Shown: piece after piece, positions 1 to 7,586 of the stretch
Layout: every line of letters starts with the position of its first letter
How positions within the stretch are numbered: the first letter of the stretch is position 1
From: SZUA-287 sp036397975
GTDB lineage: Bacteria > Bacteroidota > Ignavibacteria > UBA10030 > UBA6906
Length of the DNA: 61,320 bases
Direction: 5' to 3'
Assembly: GCA_036397975.1 (NCBI GenBank)
Contig: DASWHW010000137.1
Location: 1-61,320, forward strand
Position numbers and translations under genes: made by a program
The notes under the pieces: generated by a model
Databases searched by the model: none
What the model was told of the DNA's origin: nothing
The model's input: only the letters and a program-made list of their open reading frames with translations

Positions 1-561
1 GATCCCGATATCGTTCTTGTTGGTGAGATGCGTGATAAGACAACTGCAGAAATCGCCATCAAGCTGGCGAACACCGGTCATTTGACATTCTCAACCCTTC
101 ATACCAACGATGCGCCCAGTGCTGTTTCCCGGTTGTACAAAATGGGCATTGAGCCATTTCTTATTGCTTACGCAATTAACATCATTGTCGCACAACGGCT
201 CATCAGGACTTTGTGCAATTCATGCAAGCGACCTATTCCCAAAAGCGAAATTGATCGCGAAGTCTTTATGAAGTTTGGTTTCACAAACGAGGATATTGAC
301 AGTCATACATTGTATGAGGCGGTTGGTTGCGAGAAATGCAATGGGGGGTATAAAGGTCGTGCGGCGATTCATGAGGCTTTGTATTTCACAAGAGAAATAC
401 GGAACATGATCGTGAAGGCGGGTGGCGAAATCGATGAAGAGTCCGTTCGTGTGCAGGCGATAAAGGACGGTATGTGGACCTTGAGACGGTCTGGCATCGA
501 ACGCTGCAAGGAGGGCCGAACGACAATGGAAGAGGTAGCCTCCGCCACCACGGATGACTAG
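1..561 (+). CDS. PilB/GspE-family type IV pilus/type II secretion ATPase, C-terminal part
   Basis: The gene enters from outside the window; only its last 186 residues are visible. They begin inside the Walker B segment (DPDIVLVGEMRD), followed by the His box (HTNDAPSAVSRL) and a four-Cys zinc module (CNSC, then CEKC before NGGYKGR) typical of PilB/GspE assembly ATPases and absent from PilT. The end (TTMEEVASATTDD) matches the usual family ending. The family is a cytoplasmic hexamer powering pilus or pseudopilus extension. It leads an operon-like row of pilus/secretion genes. Whether the machine is a type IV pilus or type II secretion system cannot be decided from this fragment. Confidence 0.93.
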   Translation, partial: DPDIVLVGEMRDKTTAEIAIKLANTGHLTFSTLHTNDAPSAVSRLYKMGIEPFLIAYAINIIVAQRLIRTLCNSCKRPIPKSEIDREVFMKFGFTNEDIDSHTLYEAVGCEKCNGGYKGRAAIHEALYFTREIRNMIVKAGGEIDEESVRVQAIKDGMWTLRRSGIERCKEGRTTMEEVASATTDD

Positions 562-982
562 TACTTGCTGAAGAGAAGTGGGGGGAGCACGGTCAAAAAA
601 AAATTTTATCGTGGTCCAGGACGGAATAGAAGTTCCCTCGACTCGAGGATGCATGTCAAAAAAACCAATTGTTGAATATTGCCCATCTGTATTTTTGCTC
701 TCGCAGGGCCTTATCTGTAGATTCTTCATTCCACAATCGATATCACTAAAACCAATAGAAAGTGTGTTGTTTCTCACATGATTCCATAGTTACCAATCTG
801 GCATAATCTGTGCACCCCAGTAGGCTGGTTGAAGGGAAGATTGAGGCGACCGAGCCAGTACTGGAAACACCAACAACAGGGATGTACAAGGTGCGATCTG
901 AGGAAGCGTGTAACCTGGAACAGCAAGAAGTGTGGGTTTGGCGACCTATACTTCAAGAATTCACCTAAGTCTAGTCTCAACC
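562..982. other. 420-base gap between the two secretion ATPase genes
   Basis: This gap is unusually long for an otherwise tight operon. I see no convincing intact gene, tRNA or terminator in it. The only possible coding trace is a stop-to-stop frame at 790-990 (listed separately). A short plus-strand frame from 578 lacks a ribosome binding site and family resemblance and is not called. Confidence 0.6.
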
Positions 983-990
983 ATGATTGA
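790..990 (+). pseudogene. Possible remnant of a group II intron reverse-transcriptase C-terminus
   Basis: A 66-codon stop-to-stop frame contains RLR, then YWKH, then TRC, LRK, WNSKKC, YFKNSP and SLN in that order. Group II intron-encoded proteins commonly end with a similar series (RLR..YWKxW...TR...L.K..., W.NTRKGYWR.ANSP, LN). The match is from memory and imperfect, and no intron domain V/VI sequence was recognised beside it. If real, it is a degraded tail left by an old insertion, which would also explain the long gap. It overlaps the first codons of the next gene by 8 bases. Confidence 0.25.
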
Positions 991-2215
991 AACCGCCCGA
1001 AGGACTTTAAGAGAGATTGCAGCGTCGATCCCTGACACCGCTCCAGGGATGGAGCGTCAAATGCTGATTGGTGACTTGATTGCGAAACAGTCTCCGGCGG
1101 AGCGCTCTGCGTTGAGGAAGCTCATGGATAGCTATCTTCTCCGGATGTCTAAGCTGAACGCTTCTGATATTGACCTCGGCGGCTACGGCTCCTCAAAATA
1201 TGTCTGGTACCGAATTTATGGAGACAAGAAGCCGGACAAGGATATTGGCACCTTCACATTGGATGAATGTAACGTTCTCATTCAGAGTATCCTGATTGAA
1301 CGGCAGCGTCTGTTTTTGTATGAGAATCGAAGCCTTGATCTTTCCTACACCGTTTATGAAGATGAAAAAATGAATCGTTTCCGGTCGAATGTCTATTTTG
1401 ATTTGGATCATCTTGCGCTAAACATGCGCGCTATTAACACGATCATACGACCGTACAAGGGCCTCGAATTTCATCCCAACGTGACGAAAGTGATGAGCCT
1501 TGCGCATACTCATCAAGGGCTTACATTGATTACTGGCATCACCGGGTCAGGCAAAAGCACCACTCTTGATAGCATCATCGACGCGAACAACCATAGCGTG
1601 GATGGACACGTCGTTATCATCGCATCTCCAATCGAGTATGTGCACAAACCTGATCGCTGCATTATCCGTCATCGCGAGGTCGGAAGGGATGTCCTCTCTT
1701 TCAAAGATGGAGCAGTGCAAGCTTTGCGTCAAGATCCTGATATCATTATGATTGGGGAAATGCGAGATCCGGATACGATCATGACCGCTCTCGAGATCAC
1801 CGATAGCGGTCATAAAGTTTTTTCAACGCTCCACACTGCTTCCGCCGTTGAAACCATCGATAGAATTATCGGTGAGGTGCCGCCGATTGAGCAAGAACGT
1901 GTTCGCATGCGTCTTGCCGATACTCTGAGTTGTGTCATGTCGCAGAAACTGGTTCCAACATTAGATGGAAAACTCACCCTTGCCAAAGAATTGATGGTGA
2001 TGTCTCCGTCAGTAAGAGCCGCAATTAAGAACAACAATACCGGCGAAATTTATCAGATGATGGCGGAGTCGAGTGATCTGGGCATGATGACCCTTGAACA
2101 GGATCTGAAGAGACTCTACATGGCAAAGAAGATTTCTCTCGACACTGCCATCGTTACGGCGAACAACAAGCGTCGCTTCCAACAGATTATGAATCTTTCC
2201 CCAGTCGGAGATTAG
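983..2215 (+). CDS. PilT/PilU-like type IV pilus ATPase
   Basis: 410 residues. Walker A (GITGSGKST) lies near residues 185-193 and Walker B (DPDIIMIGEMRD) near 251-262, followed by an HTAS-type His box. It lacks the four-Cys module of the assembly ATPase just upstream, and its C-terminal layout (MSQKLVPTLDGK, then ELMVMSPSVRAAI) follows PilT retraction ATPases. The N-terminal ~110 residues are less conserved. I start at ATG 983; a GTG at 932 would add 17 residues but overlaps the degenerate intron-like frame and has no good ribosome binding site. Its position between PilB/GspE and PilM-N supports a motor of the same machine and favours a type IV pilus over a plain type II system. Confidence 0.85.
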   Translation: MIETARRTLREIAASIPDTAPGMERQMLIGDLIAKQSPAERSALRKLMDSYLLRMSKLNASDIDLGGYGSSKYVWYRIYGDKKPDKDIGTFTLDECNVLIQSILIERQRLFLYENRSLDLSYTVYEDEKMNRFRSNVYFDLDHLALNMRAINTIIRPYKGLEFHPNVTKVMSLAHTHQGLTLITGITGSGKSTTLDSIIDANNHSVDGHVVIIASPIEYVHKPDRCIIRHREVGRDVLSFKDGAVQALRQDPDIIMIGEMRDPDTIMTALEITDSGHKVFSTLHTASAVETIDRIIGEVPPIEQERVRMRLADTLSCVMSQKLVPTLDGKLTLAKELMVMSPSVRAAIKNNNTGEIYQMMAESSDLGMMTLEQDLKRLYMAKKISLDTAIVTANNKRRFQQIMNLSPVGD

Positions 2216-2264
2216 CAATGCGATTGTATCTAGAATATCATTCACATGACGGAAGAGTTCCCCT

Positions 2265-3821
2265 ATGGCTTCCTTGAAAGGTCCCACAAAAAGCGTGCTT
2301 GCACTCTTTGTCGACGGTGTCGACATAAAACTCGCCCACCTCTCTATGAAAGGGAAACGAGTGAGTGTTCATGAACTTCGTTCAGGAACGCTGGCGTCAA
2401 AGCTTGAAGAGCGGAAGGCTTTTGAGATGGCTGGTGCCGGTTTTGGCGATGCGACAGATGCGTTTAGCCTGCCTGCCGGGCAGGAGATGAGCACTCCCGA
2501 GGGAGAGGATAACGATGCTGTTTTCCTCGGACTCCTCGCGCAATACCCGGCGCGAAAATACTCGCTTACGTACAGCGTCTCGGAACCAGCAATCTACTAC
2601 CATCTGTTGGAAAGTGACTTTGGTCTCAAAGGCAAGAAGCTGAAAGAGCGTATTCTTACCGAGTTAAGAAATGTTCGCGCGTTCCAGCCCTCTCCCGATG
2701 CGGTTGATTCTATCTTGACAGAGGAAGGGAACCTCCTTTGTGTCGTCCGCGAAGACGGACTCAGTCTCATCAACACCCTTGATAATATTAAGGGGTACAT
2801 GGGAAACAGGCTTCCGCGCATGCCGGTCATTGATAGTAGTGATATTGCACTCATGAATATGGTGCGCCTGAACTACCACTTTGAACCACAGGAAGTTTGC
2901 GTGGTGATCTACGTCGGTGTTGAATTCACTCGCCTCATTTTCATGCGGGGAAATCAATTCTATCAGTTCGCACCAATCCTTGGTGAAGGCTATGATTCGC
3001 CGAACCTTCAGAACACGGTATACAGCCGTTTGTTGCTGGAACAGGACAACTTGGCGATACCACGGATCAGCAAGATCATTCTTGCCGGTGAGTGCAAGCG
3101 TGTTGGTCTGAAAGATTTCCTTGCGCAACAGCTACCGGATCAAGATGTCGATTATCTTCTCGCTCCTCAGCTCGATTTCAGCGAACTCTCCGCGGAGGAG
3201 CAGGAGATGATCTCGGAATATGCGATTCCGATCGGAACATCGTGGCGAGTCCTCGATCCCACGAGTCCCGGTTTGTACTCCATAAATCTTCTTCCCGCAG
3301 AAATTCGAGAAGGACAGCGGGTATTCAAACTTGCCTGGCACGGTGTTGTGCTGATGATGATCCTATTTCTGTCCACCCTCTTCTTTACGTGGCAAGTTGG
3401 TCTCAAGACAAAAGAAATCAATGAGGCAGAAAAAGTTCTCGAAATGAAGCAGACGCAGCTCGAAGAAAACCAGACTCTGCAAGCTTCGATTGAAGCGCTT
3501 TCAGCACAGTATGCACGATACCAAACGTCTCTTGCGTTGTATGATACCCTCGTTCCGGGCGCAGATCGCTGGAGCAAAACGCTGAAACAACTCAGCAATG
3601 GAGTCGAAGATTACAACTCGATCTGGATCACGGATTTTGCCGGGAATGAGGCCGGTGCGATGACACTGAACGGATTCTCCGTCTATCGAACCCGCATTCC
3701 GAGGTTGTCAACTTTGTTTGACAACTCAGTGCTCAAACAGGTTACTGTCAGCGAGATCCGCAAACAGACGGTATATAACTACTCGATTGACGTACCGCCT
3801 GGAACAACCGTCAGCCGATAA
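2265..3821 (+). CDS. GspL-like fusion of PilM-type and PilN-type domains
   Basis: 518 residues. The N-terminal ~335 residues look like the actin-fold PilM/cytoplasmic GspL domain. One membrane segment (about 359-378, HGVVLMMILFLSTLFFTW) follows, then a charged coiled coil (about 380-420) and a ferredoxin-fold-like periplasmic part as in PilN. PilM and PilN are separate proteins in classical type IV pilus systems and joined in GspL. The role is an inner-membrane platform linking the cytoplasmic ATPase to the periplasmic alignment complex. ATG 2265 is preceded by GGAAGAG. Assignment rests on architecture and neighbours more than on sequence motifs. Confidence 0.75.
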   Translation: MASLKGPTKSVLALFVDGVDIKLAHLSMKGKRVSVHELRSGTLASKLEERKAFEMAGAGFGDATDAFSLPAGQEMSTPEGEDNDAVFLGLLAQYPARKYSLTYSVSEPAIYYHLLESDFGLKGKKLKERILTELRNVRAFQPSPDAVDSILTEEGNLLCVVREDGLSLINTLDNIKGYMGNRLPRMPVIDSSDIALMNMVRLNYHFEPQEVCVVIYVGVEFTRLIFMRGNQFYQFAPILGEGYDSPNLQNTVYSRLLLEQDNLAIPRISKIILAGECKRVGLKDFLAQQLPDQDVDYLLAPQLDFSELSAEEQEMISEYAIPIGTSWRVLDPTSPGLYSINLLPAEIREGQRVFKLAWHGVVLMMILFLSTLFFTWQVGLKTKEINEAEKVLEMKQTQLEENQTLQASIEALSAQYARYQTSLALYDTLVPGADRWSKTLKQLSNGVEDYNSIWITDFAGNEAGAMTLNGFSVYRTRIPRLSTLFDNSVLKQVTVSEIRKQTVYNYSIDVPPGTTVSR

Positions 3822-3850
3822 CAGGATTTACTCTAGGAAGGAGGGTTACC

Positions 3851-4747
3851 TTGTCATATAAGATACGCAATAGTATTGTGCTGGCGATTCTGCTTTTGCT
3901 GGTGATGGGACTAGGAACATATATTCGTGCATTCAATCTCCCGAAGAAGCTTGCCAAAGTCGAAAAGGAAGTGAAGAGAATTGATGAAGAGCTTCAGAAT
4001 ACGCCGAACCTGGTCAACCAGTTTAACGAGCTCAGCGCAATTCTTGCCGAAGCCCAAAAGCGATGGGAGAATCGAAACAAAGACATTCCGCCTACCGACG
4101 TCACCGGTCAAACGTATGCCTATTTCAGTCGGCTGATCGATTTGAGTGGACAGTTGAAGTTGGATATGGTCTACGCTGGAGCTCAATCCCGTGGGAATTA
4201 TGGTTTCAATGTGTACACGCTGAAGGGCGAAGCTCCGTTCCGCACCTTTTATAAATTCATCTGGTTCCTGGAGAATGGCCGAAAGCTGTACAAACTCAAT
4301 ACCCTATCACTGCGTGGACTCGAGGTCGCGGCATCAGAGGAAGATCCAGGCGGCGTGATTGTTACATTTGACATGGCCGTCCATGCGTATTTCTCGTCCG
4401 TCTCGGAGCTTGCAAGTTCTCCAGGCGAAAGAGCGTTGACCCCAACGTACCTATCAGCAGATCCGTTTAATCCGGTGATCTCGCGTGATCTGCCTCCGAA
4501 TTTCAGAAACCTTGTTGAAGTGGAGCGATCGGACTTGAAGGCAGTCATCCCAGGCAAGGTCTTCGTCCTCGATCAAACAAATACGATCCATACTCTTGTT
4601 GAGGGTGATGAAGTGTATCTTGGGTATGTAACAAAAATTATCCCAGATGAGGGTCGTGTTGAATTCACTCTGAACAAGGGCGGAATCATCGAGAAGTTCC
4701 AATTGAAAATTCGGTACGGCGTTCAAGACAATATTGTTAACAAATAA
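3851..4747 (+). CDS. PilO-like inner membrane protein with PilP-like C-terminus
   Basis: 298 residues. Starts at TTG 3851, chosen because a very strong Shine-Dalgarno (GGAAGGAGGG) lies directly upstream. One membrane segment at about 8-27, then a coiled coil (31-80) and an alpha/beta periplasmic region, the PilO/GspM layout. The last ~80 residues (LVEGDEVYLGYVTKI followed by a beta-rich stretch ending KIRYG) resemble the PilP domain that docks onto the secretin. This would be a PilO-PilP fusion; neither half is certain by motif alone, but the position between the PilM-N fusion and the secretin fits exactly. Confidence 0.65.
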   Translation: MSYKIRNSIVLAILLLLVMGLGTYIRAFNLPKKLAKVEKEVKRIDEELQNTPNLVNQFNELSAILAEAQKRWENRNKDIPPTDVTGQTYAYFSRLIDLSGQLKLDMVYAGAQSRGNYGFNVYTLKGEAPFRTFYKFIWFLENGRKLYKLNTLSLRGLEVAASEEDPGGVIVTFDMAVHAYFSSVSELASSPGERALTPTYLSADPFNPVISRDLPPNFRNLVEVERSDLKAVIPGKVFVLDQTNTIHTLVEGDEVYLGYVTKIIPDEGRVEFTLNKGGIIEKFQLKIRYGVQDNIVNK

Positions 4748-4756
4748 GGATCGAGG

Positions 4757-5998
4757 ATGAATATGCATACATTCCATCGCTATGTTGCAGTCGTGTTGAT
4801 GCTCTTCGTTGCTGGGCAGGCATTCTCTCAGAAAACTCCGGCTGAGCGACGAACGTTCAAAGAATACACACCACCTGAATCGCTGGTCTCCATCGCACCG
4901 ACAGCGACCTTCGATAAGGCGCTGAACGCTATCAGTGAGGTCAGCAAGAAGTTCACCGGAAAAATTGTGATCGATACTGAGAGGCGGGACTTCCCCGTAG
5001 GAATCGATATTCAAGGAATGGCGTGGCGGGATGCACTTGAGGCAATATGCCGGAAAAACAGCGTTTGGTATACGGAGTTCGAATCATATATCCAGATAAC
5101 GACTACCGCCGGACAGGGAGGCCAAACAGTTGCCGGCGGCCCGACGGGTAGCACAAAGATTGAAAAAGAAGTCGCGAACATCAAAAGCCGCGAAATCACC
5201 ATCTCTGCGATATTCTTTGAGGTGAACCTCACCCGCACGGAAGAAGTCGGTATCAATTGGACATTCATGAAAAGCACAAACGATGCTGATTTCGACGCGA
5301 ACTTCAGTGGTGCCGACCTCGTCAAAGGAACCGGTGAAGAAGCAATATTTGAAGCGGGCGTGACACCAAAAATCAGTTTCGCTAATCTGAGTTTTGTCGC
5401 GAAGCTATTTTCTAACTATGATCTTGGTGAGATACTCTCCAATCCTCAGATCATTGTCCGATCCGGTGAGGAAGGGAGAATACAGGTAGGTCAGGACTTT
5501 TCTATCCGTGAGAGAGATTTTGCTGGAAACATCATTGATAAGTTCTATAGCTCCGGTACAATTGTGAAGGTGACACCCCAGGTAATCTCCGAGCAAGGGG
5601 TTAACTTCATTCACCTCGAGGTTGATGTCGAGCGTAGTAATGTTGTGCCTGGGCAAATCAGCACGATCATCAACAAGACGAAAGCGAACACAAACCTCCT
5701 TCTGCTTGATGGAGAAGAAACCATTATTGGCGGATTGTATAACACCGATGAATCGACCATCAGAACGGGAATCCCATTTCTGAAAGACCTTCCTTGGTAT
5801 GTTTTTGGTCTGCGATACCTCTTTGGTTACGAGAAGCAGGAAGTAAGCAAGAAAGAACTCGTTATTCTTCTCAAAGCGGACCTCGTTCCTACCCTTCAGG
5901 AGAGAATCACTCAAAGAACGAATGGAACTGTTCTTTACAAGAAGTGGCAGCAAGAACGAATGAATGCAGATACGAAATTAAGGGGTCGGGAACAATAA
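4757..5998 (+). CDS. Secretin (PilQ/GspD family), short form
   Basis: 413 residues, shorter than typical PilQ or GspD (600-700). A signal peptide (1-24, ending AGQAFSQ) is followed by an STN-like N-domain (about 45-115). The C-terminal secretin barrel domain (about 210-385) carries the conserved segments LSNPQIIVRSGEEGRIQVG, NTNLLLLDGEETIIGGL and GIPFLKDLPWYVFGLRYLF. It forms the outer-membrane ring of the pilus/secretion machine. The shortness comes from having a single recognisable N-domain. Start ATG 4757 follows AAGGATCGAGG; a second ATG two codons later is possible. Confidence 0.92.
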   Translation: MNMHTFHRYVAVVLMLFVAGQAFSQKTPAERRTFKEYTPPESLVSIAPTATFDKALNAISEVSKKFTGKIVIDTERRDFPVGIDIQGMAWRDALEAICRKNSVWYTEFESYIQITTTAGQGGQTVAGGPTGSTKIEKEVANIKSREITISAIFFEVNLTRTEEVGINWTFMKSTNDADFDANFSGADLVKGTGEEAIFEAGVTPKISFANLSFVAKLFSNYDLGEILSNPQIIVRSGEEGRIQVGQDFSIRERDFAGNIIDKFYSSGTIVKVTPQVISEQGVNFIHLEVDVERSNVVPGQISTIINKTKANTNLLLLDGEETIIGGLYNTDESTIRTGIPFLKDLPWYVFGLRYLFGYEKQEVSKKELVILLKADLVPTLQERITQRTNGTVLYKKWQQERMNADTKLRGREQ

Positions 5999-6025
5999 CT
6001 CCACAAATTGGATAGAGGATCATTT

Positions 6026-7444
6026 ATGAAGCATGTATTGAAAATAATCGTTCCCGTTCTCACCTTTGCATTTCTTTGGGCTGGATGTAACAGCGATTCA
6101 GCGGTTGACAGCCCACCGGCTGCAGGAACGGGCAGCATAAGCGGTAAAGTGACAGACGCCCTTACCGGGGAAGCACTAGCAGGAGTTGCGATTCAAGCCC
6201 AAGGTGCTGACCCAAGCAACAGCAAATCGGGGACAACAGACGTTCAAGGAATTTACCGTCTCGATTTTTCTGTGGATAGTAGCTCATCGGTTCTTCTGAG
6301 CTTTTCGAAGGCTTCGTACAGAGATACCATATTGGTTGGGAACATAAAATCAGGCGTTCTCACTCCACTCAATGTAAAAATGAGTCCAAGGTCTGTTGTC
6401 TCTACTGGAGGGGGAGGAACAGGAATAGCTCAAACAATTACGTTTTTGGGTGCATCGCCCCAGGAGATTTCGGTATATGGCGTTGGAGCAGAGGAAACTT
6501 CCATATTGGGTTGGGAAGTACGTGACTCGGTCGGTGCAGCGGTGGACAGCGCTCATGCAGTGAACCTCACTTTCGTCATCAACGGAGCTATCGGTGGAGG
6601 CGAGTACATTTCACCGGTGACCGTCAGGACGAATAGTGCTGGCCAGGCGTTTACAACATTTAATAGCGGTATTCGATCCGGAGTTGCTCAGATTATTGCA
6701 ACTGCAACAGTGGGAGCCCGAACGCTGACATCGTCACCTGTCCGCCTGATTATCCGGGCAGGTTTTCCGGATCAAAATCATTTCACCGTCGGACCCGAAA
6801 GGCGTAATTTCCCGGCATTGGATGTCTTCGGCAAAACTGACGCTATCAGCGTCCTGGTTGGCGACATCTATAGCAATCCAGTGACTCAGAATACCGCTGT
6901 CTACCTGGCAACTCGAGCGGGTGTTATTGTCGCGAGCATCTTCACGAGCGAAACCGGGCAGGGAAGCGCAAACCTCATCAGCGGAAACCCATTACCTATG
7001 GGGGCAAACGCGCTCACTACATATGGGAATGGTTATCACTATGTCATCGCTTCTACGATCGGACAGGGAGGTGCGATTGTAAAGGACAGCGCGCTCATTC
7101 TGTGGAGCGGGTTCTCGCAGATTTCGAACATTAATCCTTCCTCAATTAATATTACGAATGGCGGGGGCCAGGTATTTAGCTTTAATGTCTCCGACGCAAA
7201 TGGAAATCCACTCTCGTCCGGGACAACGATTTCCGTGTCCGCCACGGGTGCCCAGGCTGAAGTGTCTTTTGGTAACAATGGCACGATTAGTTTGAATGAC
7301 ATATTGTTTGGCGGGACGTCATATGCATTCAGCCTTGTGGACAGTCAGCCCGGCATGGATTCCGTGAGCACGGCCTCGGTCTCCATTAGTGTTACAAGTC
7401 AGAACGGAAATGTCGCGGCAAGCATAGGCGGGACGATACGATAA
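6026..7444 (+). CDS. Lipoprotein with carboxypeptidase-regulatory-like and bacterial Ig-like domains
   Basis: 472 residues. Start ATG 6026 is preferred over an upstream TTG (6008) because AGAGGA sits 6 bases before it and it gives a clean lipoprotein signal peptide with lipobox WAGC. After a short linker comes a carboxypeptidase-regulatory-like fold (GSISGKVTDALTGEALAGV). Further on are beta-rich segments like Big_1/invasin repeats (a domain opening AEETSILGWEVRDSVGAAVD). It is the last gene of the secretion operon, 27 bases after the secretin, and is followed by a terminator. It could be a surface adhesin or a substrate or accessory lipoprotein of the machine; function is not shown by sequence. 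Confidence 0.8.
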   Translation: MKHVLKIIVPVLTFAFLWAGCNSDSAVDSPPAAGTGSISGKVTDALTGEALAGVAIQAQGADPSNSKSGTTDVQGIYRLDFSVDSSSSVLLSFSKASYRDTILVGNIKSGVLTPLNVKMSPRSVVSTGGGGTGIAQTITFLGASPQEISVYGVGAEETSILGWEVRDSVGAAVDSAHAVNLTFVINGAIGGGEYISPVTVRTNSAGQAFTTFNSGIRSGVAQIIATATVGARTLTSSPVRLIIRAGFPDQNHFTVGPERRNFPALDVFGKTDAISVLVGDIYSNPVTQNTAVYLATRAGVIVASIFTSETGQGSANLISGNPLPMGANALTTYGNGYHYVIASTIGQGGAIVKDSALILWSGFSQISNINPSSINITNGGGQVFSFNVSDANGNPLSSGTTISVSATGAQAEVSFGNNGTISLNDILFGGTSYAFSLVDSQPGMDSVSTASVSISVTSQNGNVAASIGGTIR

Positions 7445-7476
7445 TCTGCTGCTCCACCAGCAACATTGCTCAACTG

Positions 7477-7510
7477 CAGCCGGCCCTCTCAGGCCGGCTG
7501 TTTTTATTTT
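7477..7510 (+). terminator. Rho-independent terminator of the pilus/secretion operon
   Basis: A perfect 9-bp GC-rich stem (CAGCCGGCC / GGCCGGCTG) with a 6-base loop is followed by TTTTTATTTT. It separates the secretion operon from uvrA. Confidence 0.92.
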
Positions 7511-7523
7511 AAACCCCCATCGA

Positions 7524-7552
7524 TTGCTTTTCCAAGCTCAATGCTGTACTAT
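7524..7552 (+). promoter_or_regulatory. Candidate sigma70 promoter for uvrA
   Basis: TTGCTT, 17 bases, then TACTAT, located 35 bases before the uvrA start and just after the preceding terminator. Two mismatches in each box; no SOS operator was recognised. Confidence 0.4.
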
Positions 7553-7586
7553 TTCCCTCCACTTACCACAGATATGCTGAACAAAA

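Noticed and set aside
578..781. 67-codon plus-strand frame in the gap after the first ATPase gene
   Set aside because: No ribosome binding site, no family resemblance, and composition like noncoding sequence.
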